Origin: Ferruginibacter sp. HRS2-29
GTDB lineage: Bacteria > Bacteroidota > Bacteroidia > Chitinophagales > Chitinophagaceae
Assembly: GCF_024343615.1 (NCBI RefSeq)
Contig: NZ_RJUB01000039.1
Location: 1-64,000, forward strand
Reading direction: 5' to 3'
Length of the DNA stretch: 64,000 bases
In this document: positions 43,921 to 52,913 of the stretch, piece after piece
How the letters are laid out: each line of letters starts with the position of its first letter
Position numbering within the stretch: position 1 is the stretch's first letter
The notes under the pieces: model-generated
Seen by the model: the letters and a program-made list of their open reading frames with translations, nothing else
Databases searched by the model: none
What the model was told of the DNA's origin: nothing
Made by a program: the position numbers and the translations under genes

Positions 43921-44002
43921 GAATTAAGAATGCCTTCATGTGGAAGGACTTAATTCTTGATTCGCATTCTTAATTCTTAATTCTTAATTCTTAATTTTTA
44001 AT
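43917..44002. repeat. AATTAAG/CTTAATT inverted repeat
   Basis: Left words AATTAAGAATTAAGAAT are complementary to four tandem TTCTTAATT-type words on the right (about 43968-43999). A CCTTC/GAAGG hairpin is in the centre. The left arm begins in the last codon of the BlaI-family gene. Confidence 0.8.
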
Positions 44003-44012
44003 TGATTAGTCT

Positions 44013-45992
44013 ATGTTGCCATTTATTTATTATCTGCTCAAAGTAATTACCTGCTCAATAGTGCTCTATGGTTATTATTGGTTCTTTCTTCGCAATAAAG
44101 TGTTTCACCATTACAACCGTTTTTACCTGCTGGCTGTACTGGTGCTTTCGCTTACCCTGCCGATGCTCAAATTCAATATCTGGCAGGAAAACAAAGTGGC
44201 GGAAACAGGTGTTATAAAAATGCTCCAGGTGGTGGATACTACCGATCAGTATATGGATGTAGTAATATATAGTAACTCCAATCACATTTCGAAAGAGCAG
44301 ATCGCATTGTGGGTGTTCGTTGCCGTTAGTATGTTTTTTGCCCTGGCATTCTTTCGTACCTTATTGAAGATATGGTCGCTCAAAAAGAATAATCCTACAC
44401 TGGAATATGAAGGCATCAGCCTTATCAATACTACTGATAAAAGCACGCCGTTCTCTTTCCTGAAAAATATTTTCTGGAACGATGCCATCAATATGAACAC
44501 CGACAACGGCGGTCGTATCCTCAGGCATGAGCTCGCTCACGTGGAGCAGAAGCACAGTCATGATAAACTTTTCATCAATATCGTACTGATCTTTTTCTGG
44601 TGCAACCCCATCTTCTGGCTGCTGCGCAAAGAGCTCAACATGATCCACGAATTTACCGCCGACAAAAAAGCTGTGGAAAACGGTGATACCGCGGCTTTTG
44701 CAGCCATGATATTACAAGCCGCCTACCCCCATCATCAGCTTGCCCTTGCTAATAATTTTTTCTATTCACCCATAAAACGTCGTTTGGCTATGCTTACAAA
44801 AAATAACCAGAAAGTCAGTTATATCAGCAGGTTGCTGGTATTGCCACTGGCAGCTATCGTATTTGCGGCATTTACTTTTAAAACGCAAAAAACAATCATT
44901 CCCGGAACCACAAAAACACTTACCGTGGTGCTTGACGCCGGACATGGCGGAACTGATAATGGCGCCCTTGCCCGCTCTGCTAGTTTGTATGAAAAAGAGT
45001 TGAACCTTAACCTGGTAAAAAAAATAAAATCACTCAATACCAATTCTTCCATCAATATCTTATTGCTACGCGAAAGTGATATTTACCAGAGCCCGAAAGA
45101 AAAAGCGGCGCTGGCTGCCAGGATGGGCGCAGACCTCTTCATTTCAATTCATGGCAATAGCGGCCCCGGAACAGATCAAACGGAAAAATCCGGGCTCGAA
45201 GTTTTTGTAGCAAAAGACAATTACGCCAACACAGCCCAGAGCAAATTATTCGCATCGGCCATCATCTCTTCTTTCAAATCCGGCTTTGGTTTGCCCGTGG
45301 CCGAAAATCCTATGCAGGCAACCACCGGTGTATGGATCTTACAGGAAGCGGCGTGCCCTGCGGTGATCATCGAGGCCGGATACATGAACAATAAAAAAGA
45401 TGTGGCTTATCTTAATTCTGAAGAAGGACAGGAAAAATTTGCCCGTAATTTATTGGCAGCCATCTACCGGTTCGCCGAAAATATCAACGGCCGTCCGGAC
45501 GCTTCCGCTTCTCTTACTGCTGGAGATACAAGAGTTTCACAGGAAATTTTAAAAGTTGAGGAAAGAAAAAAAACCGGGCCGGAATTCACATCATCCGATG
45601 GCAATAAGGTCGTTCTGGAAGGAAATGCAACACTCGTTCGGGTCGCCCCAACCGATTCGCGCCACAACGATACATTCCATATCAATGCCAGTGAAAAAGG
45701 TTTTTCGCCTGACAGGAATATTATCATCCGTGGTAACGGCCAGGCAGAACCATTGTATGTATTGGATGGTGCGATCATCGAGAAAGCAGACCTGTCGCAG
45801 CTTAATCCCAACACCATCAAGGAAGTGAACGTACTCAAAGGCTCCAGCGCTGTAGGAAAGTACGGCGACAAGGCAAAGGATGGAGTAATAGAGATCAGGA
45901 CAAAAAGTGAAAAATTACCGGTAACCGAATACCGCAAAACGCCTGGCAAAGTTGCTCCTGATACCATCAGCTGGTCGGCTGATACACGATAG
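44013..45992 (+). CDS. BlaR1/M56 protease fused to amidase and TonB-plug-like domain
   Basis: Three parts can be seen. Residues 1-290: BlaR1-like membrane protein with several transmembrane helices and the zinc-protease motif HELAH (172-176), with EFTADKKA downstream. Residues 300-490: N-acetylmuramoyl-L-alanine amidase (Amidase_3), starting VVLDAGHGGTDNGA; its metal and catalytic residues are in GHGG, LYEKELN, SIHGNSG and VIIEAGYMNN, so it looks active. Residues 570-640: a TonB-receptor plug-like segment (PLYVLDGAII at 580, IKEVNVLKGSSAVGKYGDKA, GVIEIRT). No penicillin-binding sensor domain is present. The amidase should face the periplasm. With the BlaI-like repressor it probably forms a cell-wall signalling pair. 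Confidence 0.85.
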   Translation: MLPFIYYLLKVITCSIVLYGYYWFFLRNKVFHHYNRFYLLAVLVLSLTLPMLKFNIWQENKVAETGVIKMLQVVDTTDQYMDVVIYSNSNHISKEQIALWVFVAVSMFFALAFFRTLLKIWSLKKNNPTLEYEGISLINTTDKSTPFSFLKNIFWNDAINMNTDNGGRILRHELAHVEQKHSHDKLFINIVLIFFWCNPIFWLLRKELNMIHEFTADKKAVENGDTAAFAAMILQAAYPHHQLALANNFFYSPIKRRLAMLTKNNQKVSYISRLLVLPLAAIVFAAFTFKTQKTIIPGTTKTLTVVLDAGHGGTDNGALARSASLYEKELNLNLVKKIKSLNTNSSINILLLRESDIYQSPKEKAALAARMGADLFISIHGNSGPGTDQTEKSGLEVFVAKDNYANTAQSKLFASAIISSFKSGFGLPVAENPMQATTGVWILQEAACPAVIIEAGYMNNKKDVAYLNSEEGQEKFARNLLAAIYRFAENINGRPDASASLTAGDTRVSQEILKVEERKKTGPEFTSSDGNKVVLEGNATLVRVAPTDSRHNDTFHINASEKGFSPDRNIIIRGNGQAEPLYVLDGAIIEKADLSQLNPNTIKEVNVLKGSSAVGKYGDKAKDGVIEIRTKSEKLPVTEYRKTPGKVAPDTISWSADTR

Positions 45993-46052
45993 GGTTTAGG
46001 GATTAGGGTTTAGGGATTAGAGTTTGTTTCCCCCTCAACCCTAATCTCTAAA
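45993..46052. repeat. GGGTTTAGGGATTAG inverted repeat
   Basis: Left words GGGTTTAGGGATTAG pair with CCCTAATCTCTAAAC on the right. It separates the convergent BlaR1-fusion and purM genes. Confidence 0.75.
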
Positions 46053-47222
46053 CTAATAAAGTATTTCTTCTCCTCCCGCCTTTATCAGCAGTTGCTTTTT
46101 CTCCGCCGCTTCCACCCTTCCTATCACCTGCGCATCTATGTTAAAGGCTTTTGCTGCATCGATCATCAATTGCGCATCTTCGGCTTTGCAATATATTTCG
46201 AGCCTGCAGCCCATATTGAATACTTCGTACATTTCTTTGAGGCTGGTCCCGCTGTTTTCCTGTATCAGTTTAAAAACCGGTGGAGTTTCAAACAGGTTAT
46301 CCTTTACGATCCTGAAATTTCCGGGGAGGTATTTCAGGCATTTTGTCTGCCCGCCGCCGCTGCAATGGATCAGTCCGTGTATTTTTTCAAAATGATCTTC
46401 CAGCAATGGTTTCATCACCGGGGCAAAAGTGCGTGTAGGACTGAGCACCAGTTTGCCGATCGTGATCTGTTCGTTTCCGATAGTGATGGTATCCGTCAGC
46501 TTATTTTTACCGATGTACACCACATCATCCGGAAGGTTATTATCAAAGCTTTCTTTAAAATTTTCTGCGTAAAATTTACTCAGCACATCATGCCTGGCGC
46601 TGGTAAGCCCGTTGCTCCCGAGTCCGCTGTTGTATTCGGTTTCGTAGCTGGACTGTCCATAACTCGCAAAACCGACTATCACATCGCCTGCGGCGATCTT
46701 ATCATTGCTGATGATCTTATCTTTCGGCCAGCGGCAGGTCATGGTTCCGTTGACAGCCACCGTACGCACCACATCGCCTACATCGGCCGTTTCTCCACCG
46801 AGGTAATGAATTTTTACACCATAAGATGCCAATGTATCAAACAATGACTGCGTTCCGTTGATGACTTGCTCCAATACCGCACCGGTGATCAGGTGTTTGT
46901 TGCGGTCGATGGTACTGTTAAAAACTATGTTGTCATAGATCCCTACGCACAGCAGATCGTCGAGGTTCATCACCACAGCATCCTGGGCAATGCCTTTCCA
47001 GACGCTGATATCCCCGGTTTCTTTCCAGTATAAATAAGCGAGAATGCTTTTTGTGCCGGCTCCGTCCGCGTGCATCACGTTGATGAAATCCTTGTCATTA
47101 CCGAGATGATCCGGGTAAACTTTACAGAATGCATTCGGAAACAAACCCTGGTCGAGTGCTTTCACCGCTTCATGAACTTCTTCCTTTTGTGCTGAAACCC
47201 CCCGTTTATCGTATAAAGACAT
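46053..47222 (-). CDS. purM: Phosphoribosylformylglycinamidine cyclo-ligase
   Basis: AIR synthase of the purine pathway: converts FGAM to AIR with ATP. Conserved segments are MHADGAGTKSILAY, YLGGETADVGDVV, SPTRTFAPVMKPLLE and IHCSGGGQTKCLKYLP. The length of 389 residues fits the longer Bacteroidota form. No other pur gene is adjacent. A GATGTGT octamer array lies upstream of its start. Confidence 0.93.
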   Translation of the reverse strand: MSLYDKRGVSAQKEEVHEAVKALDQGLFPNAFCKVYPDHLGNDKDFINVMHADGAGTKSILAYLYWKETGDISVWKGIAQDAVVMNLDDLLCVGIYDNIVFNSTIDRNKHLITGAVLEQVINGTQSLFDTLASYGVKIHYLGGETADVGDVVRTVAVNGTMTCRWPKDKIISNDKIAAGDVIVGFASYGQSSYETEYNSGLGSNGLTSARHDVLSKFYAENFKESFDNNLPDDVVYIGKNKLTDTITIGNEQITIGKLVLSPTRTFAPVMKPLLEDHFEKIHGLIHCSGGGQTKCLKYLPGNFRIVKDNLFETPPVFKLIQENSGTSLKEMYEVFNMGCRLEIYCKAEDAQLMIDAAKAFNIDAQVIGRVEAAEKKQLLIKAGGEEILY

Positions 47223-47262
47223 AATGATGTATGATGTGTGATGTGTGATGTGTGATCTATGA
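47222..47262. repeat. GATGTGT-type tandem array
   Basis: About four to five copies of the 8-base words TGATGTGT/TGATCTAT lie immediately upstream of the purM start codon. Confidence 0.6.
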
Positions 47263-47298
47263 TCGATGCGGCAAATTTACAACGCATTTCTTAAAACA

Positions 47299-47433
47299 AT
47301 GGATATTAGTATAATGGATAATGGTACAATGAACAATATTTTCGATTCGAAAGACTTTGGCTAACTTACAATACTGCTGAACCAAAGTATTATTATCAAT
47401 TATCCACTATACAATTATCCATTATCCATTAGC
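47299..47433. repeat. Inverted repeat with AATGGATAATGG words
   Basis: Left words AATGGATATTAG and TAATGGATAATGG (47299-47330) are complementary to ATTATCCATTATCCATT (to about 47431). It lies between the divergent purM and ribF starts. Confidence 0.75.
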
Positions 47434-47447
47434 TTTGCAACTTCAAT

Positions 47448-48386
47448 ATGCAGGTATATAAAAACATCGCCGAACTTCCGGAATTTAAGAATGCTGTGGT
47501 CACCATCGGGACATTTGACGGTGTGCACCTGGGGCATGCAAAAATTTTGCAGCAACTGGTAAAGGAGGCCAAAGCCGTGGATGGTACGCCTGTGCTGATC
47601 ACGTTTTATCCGCATCCCAAACAGGTGGTGATCAACAACAAGAACCCTGTTTACACCCTTTCTTCGCAAATCGAAAAATACAGGCTGCTCGAAGAAAAAG
47701 GGATCAATCATATTGTAGAAGTGCCGTTCAATAAAGATTTTGCAGAGCAGCCTGCGGCGGAATACATCAAAAATTTCCTGGTAGATAAATTTCATCCGCA
47801 TACAATCATTATCGGCTACGATCATCGTTTTGGGCGCAACAGGGAAGGTGATTTCAGGTTGCTGGAAAAGGAATGTGCCCATTATGGGGTTATTGTAAAA
47901 GAAATCCCCGAAAAAGTTTTGCAGGATATCATCATCAGTTCTACCAAAGTAAGGGACGCCCTGCACGATGGCGATATAACGGCCGCATCGGCCTACCTGG
48001 GGTACGATTATTTTTTCACCGGTACGGTGATCGAAGGCAACAAACTCGGCCGCACCATCGGATATCCTACCGCCAACCTGCAGATACAGGATGAACAAAA
48101 GCTGATCCCTGCCAATGGCGTATACGCTGTGGACGTGTTGCTCGATCCTTCAAAAGGCGATAAAGCGGTGCTATTGAAAGGCATGATGAACATCGGTGTC
48201 CGGCCCACTGTTGATGGAACGAAACGTGTAATAGAAGTGAATATTTTTGATTTTGATGAAATGATCTATGGGCGTGAACTGAAAATCACTATCCGCAAAA
48301 GATTGAGAAATGAAATAAAATTTAATGGCCTGGAAGAATTGAAAACCCAACTGGCGAAAGATAAAGAAGCAGCGGGAGGAGGTTAG
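47448..48386 (+). CDS. ribF: Bifunctional riboflavin kinase/FAD synthetase
   Basis: Makes FMN and then FAD from riboflavin. The N-terminal FAD synthetase domain has TIGTFDGVHLGHAKI and YDHRFGRNREGD; the C-terminal flavokinase domain has GTVIEGNKLGRTIGYPTANL and MMNIGVRPT. The length of 312 residues is normal. The last codons (GGG) and the stop lie at the start of a GATTAGG heptad array. Confidence 0.95.
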   Translation: MQVYKNIAELPEFKNAVVTIGTFDGVHLGHAKILQQLVKEAKAVDGTPVLITFYPHPKQVVINNKNPVYTLSSQIEKYRLLEEKGINHIVEVPFNKDFAEQPAAEYIKNFLVDKFHPHTIIIGYDHRFGRNREGDFRLLEKECAHYGVIVKEIPEKVLQDIIISSTKVRDALHDGDITAASAYLGYDYFFTGTVIEGNKLGRTIGYPTANLQIQDEQKLIPANGVYAVDVLLDPSKGDKAVLLKGMMNIGVRPTVDGTKRVIEVNIFDFDEMIYGRELKITIRKRLRNEIKFNGLEELKTQLAKDKEAAGGG

Positions 48387-48436
48387 GGATTAGGGATTAG
48401 GGATTAGAGATTAGAGATTAGAGATTAGGGTTTAGA
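48386..48436. repeat. GATTAGG/GATTAGA heptad array
   Basis: About seven tandem copies of a 7-base unit (GATTAGG or GATTAGA, ending in a GTTTAGA variant) follow the ribF stop codon. No complementary arm lies nearby; the remaining gap holds GTCCGTGGTC-type repeats (about 48486-48535). Confidence 0.85.
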
Positions 48437-48533
48437 GGTTTGTAGGCGCGTGCTTCGCTCAAAGTTTAGTTCTCCCTTTAATTGTCGGTGGTCTCTTTTC
48501 CGTCGTCCGTGGTCCGTGGTCTGTTTTCCGTCG

Positions 48534-48567
48534 TTTGCAATTAATTCGTTAAATACTTCTAATTTAG
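48534..48567 (+). promoter_or_regulatory. Candidate promoter for PepSY-like gene
   Basis: TTTG at 48534-48537 and TAATTTAG at 48560-48567 resemble the Bacteroidota -33/-7 elements, with a slightly long spacer of 22 bases. Confidence 0.3.
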
Positions 48568-48640
48568 CAACTTACGAAATGAAAAATTTATGAATGGCAT
48601 AATTTTTTCTGTCCGTATTATTCATTCTAAAATTTACAAC

Positions 48641-49090
48641 GTGAAAAAATTAATTTATGTACTGACCGCGGCATTGGTCTTTGGTGCAACCACCAGCGCT
48701 GATGCACAGATCCGTAAAATCCCTGCCGCAGTGACCGATGCTTTTACAGCAAAATTCCCTGAGGCTAAAAGCGTAGAGTGGTCTGACAAGATCACCGGAT
48801 TTGAAGCCACTTTTGAAGCCAATTCTCATAAGCAACAAGCTACTTTCAACAAAAAAGGGACCTGGAAAAAAACAGAAGTTACCCTTTCTACAGAGGAAAT
48901 TCCGGCAGCAGTAAAAGATGGCCTCGCGAAAAGCAAATACAACGACTGGGAAGACAGGACCTATGTATTGGTAACCGAAGACAATGGCAAAGAAATGTAT
49001 CGTGTATATGTAAAGAAAAGTGACCTTCAGAAGAAATATCTTTATTTCAGTAAAGAAGGGGTGCTGCTGAAAGACTCGATCACTTTATAA
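48641..49090 (+). CDS. Secreted PepSY-like protein
   Basis: Exported protein with two PepSY-like (DUF2874) units: IPAAVTDAFTAKFPEAKSVE then WSDKITGFEATFEANSHKQQ, and IPAAVKDGLAKSKYNDWEDR then the beta segment MYRVYVKKSDLQKKYLYFSK. The GTG at 48641 gives a clean signal peptide (VKKLIYVLTAALVFGATTSA); the ATG at 48590 adds 17 residues from the upstream region. Function is unknown; such proteins may bind peptidoglycan or inhibit proteases. Confidence 0.82.
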   Translation: MKKLIYVLTAALVFGATTSADAQIRKIPAAVTDAFTAKFPEAKSVEWSDKITGFEATFEANSHKQQATFNKKGTWKKTEVTLSTEEIPAAVKDGLAKSKYNDWEDRTYVLVTEDNGKEMYRVYVKKSDLQKKYLYFSKEGVLLKDSITL

Positions 49091-49125
49091 AACCGACATC
49101 GAGGCCATTGCTTCGATCAGTTATA

Positions 49126-49160
49126 AAAAACAAAAGACTCCTGCGGAGTCTTTTGTTTTT
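49126..49160. terminator. Bidirectional terminator
   Basis: A perfect 15-bp stem (49126-49140 with 49146-49160), flanked by A and T runs, lies between the convergent PepSY-like and sugar dehydrogenase genes. Confidence 0.92.
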
Positions 49161-49199
49161 TATAAGATTTATGTGACAAGCCGGAGCCCCGGCGTAAAA

Positions 49200-50909
49200 T
49201 TATTGTATGAATACCCGTTCCCTCTTCACCTTTTCATTTCCAATTACCTGCAGGATGTATATACCCGATGGCAACTGCGGAAGGCTCAGCACCATAGTTC
49301 CCGAAGCGCTTTGTAACCCTTTTTCAAAAACGATCTTTCCATCGGAACTTAACAACTGAACTTTTGTAACCGGTAAATTCCAGGAAACATTTACCGAACG
49401 GTTGGTGATATAAGTCGGCGTTACACGGATGGCATCGTCATTCTGAGCTGTCAGCCTTAGGACGGAAGAATATTTGAACGCACCGGAGTTATCGATGATC
49501 TTAAGGCGGTAGTAACCGGTGTTGTTCATTACAATATCGTGGCGGAATGTGTAATCGCCACTGCCGCTGTTGCCCATAGCGGTCACCTCCCCTGCTGTTG
49601 TAAAATCGTTTCCATTCACACTGTATTCCACCATGTATTTAGCTGTATTGACCTCACTGCCGGCAGACCAGGTCAATGTATTATATGCAGCCGCATGCGT
49701 ACCCGAAAGGTTGGTGATGGATACTGGGGTGGTATTCAATAAATTTATCTTATACAAACCACCATTGGCCGCCCTGCGAATGGCATACAGCGTGCCATTG
49801 GAACTTTCCCCAAAACCTGAAATGTTCGAAACCGTGTTTACAGTCTGCAGGATGAAACTGCCGTCAGGTTGCAACAGCCAGATCCGTCCGCTCACAAAAT
49901 CGGTGCAGATGTAAGTGCCCAGCAGTGCGGCATTGCCGGCATCAGGGCCACGGTATACATAACCACCCGTGATGGATTGCCCAAGGGTGTGATCGTATTC
50001 AAAGATCGGTTCCGTAAGCGTGAGCGAACCGCAACCCGAGGTATTATAATCATGTTTTCCTTCCCTGCACCGCCAGCCATAGTTAATGCCCGATGAGCCG
50101 GAAGCTGTACGATAATTCACTTCTTCATAATTTCCCTGGCCCACATCCGCTATCCACATGCTGCCATTGGCCCTGTCGAAACTCCAGCGCCAGGGGTTGC
50201 GCAGGCCGAGGGCAAATATTTCATCGCGTATACCATCGCCTGCTGCCAGGAAAGGGTTATCTGCAGGAATGGTGTAATATGGTGCGCCAATGGCGAAATC
50301 GCTTACATCCAGGCGAAGCATTTTTCCCAGAAGGCTGGTTACGTTTTGTGCATTGTTGAACGGATCGCCACCATTACCCCCATCCCCCAGGCCGATGTAC
50401 AACATCCCATCGGCGCCAAAATTCAGTTTCCCTCCGTTATGGTTGGTGAAATAAGGCGTGCCCGGTTTGGCGACAGAAAATAATATTACACCGCTGGCGG
50501 GGTCGCCGGTGGCAAGCCCCGCATTTGCCCGGTAACGGGCGAGTGTAACAGCACCATCCCAAGCGGTATACCAGATGAAAAAATACCGGTTGGTAGCAAA
50601 CTGCGGATGAAACGCGATGCTCAACAAGCCTTGCTCACTGCCCAAGGGATTGGGAAACAAACCCTGCCCCGACAGATCCATGAAAGTGGTGAGCGTGGTG
50701 GTACCATCATAAATACGTATCAACCCGTTCTGCTGCGCAATGAATAACCTGGTATCGCCTGCATTCACAACATCTACTGCATTGACCAACCCTGTAACGA
50801 GCGGGGTGCCATAGCTGATGGCCATCTGGCCGGAAGAATGTTGGGTTGAAATGATCAGCAGGCTAAAGGTAAAAACGGCGGCTTTGATGAGTAGGTAGAT
50901 TTGGCGCAT
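49200..50909 (-). CDS. PQQ-dependent sugar dehydrogenase with T9SS sorting domain
   Basis: Exported glucose/sorbosone-dehydrogenase-like beta-propeller (about 40-400): LLSIAFHPQFATNRYFFIWY, GKLNFGADGMLYIGLGDGGN, GDGIRDEIFALGLRNPWRWS, ADVGQGNYEEVNY. A middle fibronectin-like domain follows, and the C-terminal 70 residues are a type IX secretion sorting domain (LSSDGKIVFEKGL, LPSGIYILQVIGNEKVKRER). It should oxidise sugars outside the outer membrane or on the cell surface. Confidence 0.9.
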   Translation of the reverse strand: MRQIYLLIKAAVFTFSLLIISTQHSSGQMAISYGTPLVTGLVNAVDVVNAGDTRLFIAQQNGLIRIYDGTTTLTTFMDLSGQGLFPNPLGSEQGLLSIAFHPQFATNRYFFIWYTAWDGAVTLARYRANAGLATGDPASGVILFSVAKPGTPYFTNHNGGKLNFGADGMLYIGLGDGGNGGDPFNNAQNVTSLLGKMLRLDVSDFAIGAPYYTIPADNPFLAAGDGIRDEIFALGLRNPWRWSFDRANGSMWIADVGQGNYEEVNYRTASGSSGINYGWRCREGKHDYNTSGCGSLTLTEPIFEYDHTLGQSITGGYVYRGPDAGNAALLGTYICTDFVSGRIWLLQPDGSFILQTVNTVSNISGFGESSNGTLYAIRRAANGGLYKINLLNTTPVSITNLSGTHAAAYNTLTWSAGSEVNTAKYMVEYSVNGNDFTTAGEVTAMGNSGSGDYTFRHDIVMNNTGYYRLKIIDNSGAFKYSSVLRLTAQNDDAIRVTPTYITNRSVNVSWNLPVTKVQLLSSDGKIVFEKGLQSASGTMVLSLPQLPSGIYILQVIGNEKVKRERVFIQ

Positions 50910-51106
50910 AAATATAGAATTTGTTAATGCGGAGCAAAATCAATGCCGATATGGGATTAGGGTTTAGTAGGTACGTGCCTTTGCGTGCCCCGCCAAATGG
51001 CGTGGTTGCATCCATTGATTTGGATGGCACATTGATCAGGCGCTTACGCTAGCTGAATTGAAGGAATTGTGTGGATTTTCTTTACAAATTATTTTTTCAC
51101 ACAATT

Positions 51107-51156
51107 TGTGTGGATTTTTTTGTGTGAATCCAGATTCACACAAAAAAATCCACACA
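51107..51156. repeat. 24-bp perfect palindrome
   Basis: Arm 51107-51130 is a perfect complement of 51133-51156, with two bases between them. The words TGTGTGGATTTTTTTG recur partly just upstream (51067-51080). The rest of the 50910-51233 gap holds a GGATTAGGGTTTAG word at about 50953 and no gene that I can see. Confidence 0.9.
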
Positions 51157-51233
51157 GAAAAATTTCCCCCGATAAAAAAGGATGCTCAGGCATCCTGCAG
51201 AATTTATGGGAATGGTTGATGAAGTATACGTTG

Positions 51234-51740
51234 TCAATCTTTGATGGCCACTTTGAATGCCAGGCTGAGGTAGGAGAAACTATCCCCGTTTTTATCATTA
51301 TTTACAAAACGCCATTCCTGCCCGTTGCCGAACAATGGGGCGCTGGCACTTCCGGCGCCTTCACCTACACCAATCAGCGAATCGTGGCTCTCCAGCCGGA
51401 AACCGTAGGACTGGCCTTTATCGAGATGAAGCCCTTTTATTGGAAAAGATATCCATTTTCCGCTATCGGATTGATTAAACTGCAGGCTTGCCATCCCCAG
51501 CGGATTGCCCCACTCTTTTTGCTCATCTAGTTTATAAACTGTCATGATCACTTTACCCGGGGCGGTAACGATATTTGAAAATACCTCGATGGCTTGCAGG
51601 TCGCCTTCGTTAGATGGCATGAAGGTCTGCCCTTTAATGACATCTGCCGGGTCTCCTTTGGCGTGGCCAACCCAGCTGGTAGAGTTATTGGTTGTTTGCT
51701 CGGATGCGGAATGCACCGGTGTGTTGGAATAAGTGCTCAT
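51234..51740 (-). CDS. Hypothetical beta-sandwich protein
   Basis: 168 residues, no signal peptide. The pattern of alternating beta segments (GDLQAIEVFSNIVTAPGKVI, KWISFPIKGLHLDKGQSYGF, GQEWRFVNND, SYLSLAFKVAI) suggests a jelly-roll or carbohydrate-binding-like fold. I recognise no family. It is a single gene. Confidence 0.6.
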   Translation of the reverse strand: MSTYSNTPVHSASEQTTNNSTSWVGHAKGDPADVIKGQTFMPSNEGDLQAIEVFSNIVTAPGKVIMTVYKLDEQKEWGNPLGMASLQFNQSDSGKWISFPIKGLHLDKGQSYGFRLESHDSLIGVGEGAGSASAPLFGNGQEWRFVNNDKNGDSFSYLSLAFKVAIKD

Positions 51741-51947
51741 TGGTAGCGATTTAATAATGAATACAAACTAAGTGAACGATCTTGAGGCGCAAATATTATA
51801 CGGTAAAGACGTGAGGGATAAGTTTTCACATTTTTATAAGAGAATAAGAGTGGCGGGTTTTGATCGTTCGTGAAGATGAGAGCGATGTTCTACCGCAGAG
51901 AACCACAATGTTTATAAACGATCAATAACCCGCACCCCGTCACTTTA

Positions 51948-52907
51948 TCAGCTTAAACTTTTCACGATGCGGGCTATCATCACTCCCTTATTGTACACCT
52001 GCATGGTGTAATTCCCTTTCTGGTAGCGATCATTGCTGAGGGAAAACTGGAAGCGCTTGGCTTCGCCGCCATTGTAATCGGCGCGTAATTTATAAGAGTA
52101 TATCTTTTTGCCTTCCCTGGTATCAAACGTGCCGGTTTCCCAGGTGGATTTTTGCAGTACTTTTCCATCGGGCTGCAATACCACCACTACCATTTCGATC
52201 ATACTGGTCTGGGGGCTGTTGTTTTTTACGGTAAATGACCCTACAAACTTGGAAGTCTGTTGCGCCCACACCGTTTCCTGCTCATTGTTATCATCCGTTT
52301 CCATCACCGCGTTGAGGCGGATATCGGAAGCTGAAACATCTGTTGCAGTAGCGCTGGTACGCTGCGCCACTGGCTGTGTGGTGGCTGCCTGGTTTTGCGC
52401 AGCAACCGTTCTCTGGAAAGAAGTCAATTGGGCAACGAGGCTGCTCAACCGTTTATTTTCCTGCTCTATATCTGTATTGGCGATGCGCAATTGCGTAACA
52501 CGCTGCTGAAGTTCGATGATCTTTTGCTTGGCCACCACGATATCCTGGTCGGATAATTTCGTCTTCAGCAGTTCGCTGATCTCTGTGCGCAATTTGTAAA
52601 ACTCCGTAAGCTTCACATCCAGTCCGCCTTTCAGCGAATCGGTGCTGTTCTTTACAGAATCGATGCTGCGGTTGATATTACCGAGCACACTATTGTAAAA
52701 CCGCTGCAGCGAATCGGTGACCGCGGCATTATTGACATCATTGGAAATAACCGCCGTAGTGGCCGGCATAGAAGATCCGCTACCTTTTTTTTCAACAGTA
52801 GCCGTGATGGAATTGACCCGGTACGTCCAGGTCCATAACAGAAAGACAGACACCACTATCAGCAGTATCGACACTACCAACAATAGCAATGTTTTTATAT
52901 CTTTCAT
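51948..52907 (-). CDS. Membrane-anchored coiled-coil protein
   Basis: N-terminal transmembrane helix (TLLLLVVSILLIVVSVFLLW), then a periplasmic coiled coil (about 70-175, with regular Leu/Ile heptads) and a C-terminal beta-rich domain (FVGSFTVKNNSPQTSMIEMV, GGEAKRFQFSLSNDRYQKGN). I do not recognise the family. The exported Ppx/GppA-like gene ends 6 bases upstream on the same strand, so the two are an operon and may interact. Confidence 0.65.
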   Translation of the reverse strand: MKDIKTLLLLVVSILLIVVSVFLLWTWTYRVNSITATVEKKGSGSSMPATTAVISNDVNNAAVTDSLQRFYNSVLGNINRSIDSVKNSTDSLKGGLDVKLTEFYKLRTEISELLKTKLSDQDIVVAKQKIIELQQRVTQLRIANTDIEQENKRLSSLVAQLTSFQRTVAAQNQAATTQPVAQRTSATATDVSASDIRLNAVMETDDNNEQETVWAQQTSKFVGSFTVKNNSPQTSMIEMVVVVLQPDGKVLQKSTWETGTFDTREGKKIYSYKLRADYNGGEAKRFQFSLSNDRYQKGNYTMQVYNKGVMIARIVKSLS

Positions 52908-52913
52908 AATTGG

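Noticed and set aside
44013..45992. Penicillin-binding sensor domain in the BlaR1-like protein
   Set aside because: No SxxK/YxN/KTG set after the last transmembrane helix; an amidase domain is there instead.
48386..48436. Possible CRISPR or telomere-like array
   Set aside because: The units are 7 bases without spacers, so it is a simple tandem repeat, not CRISPR.
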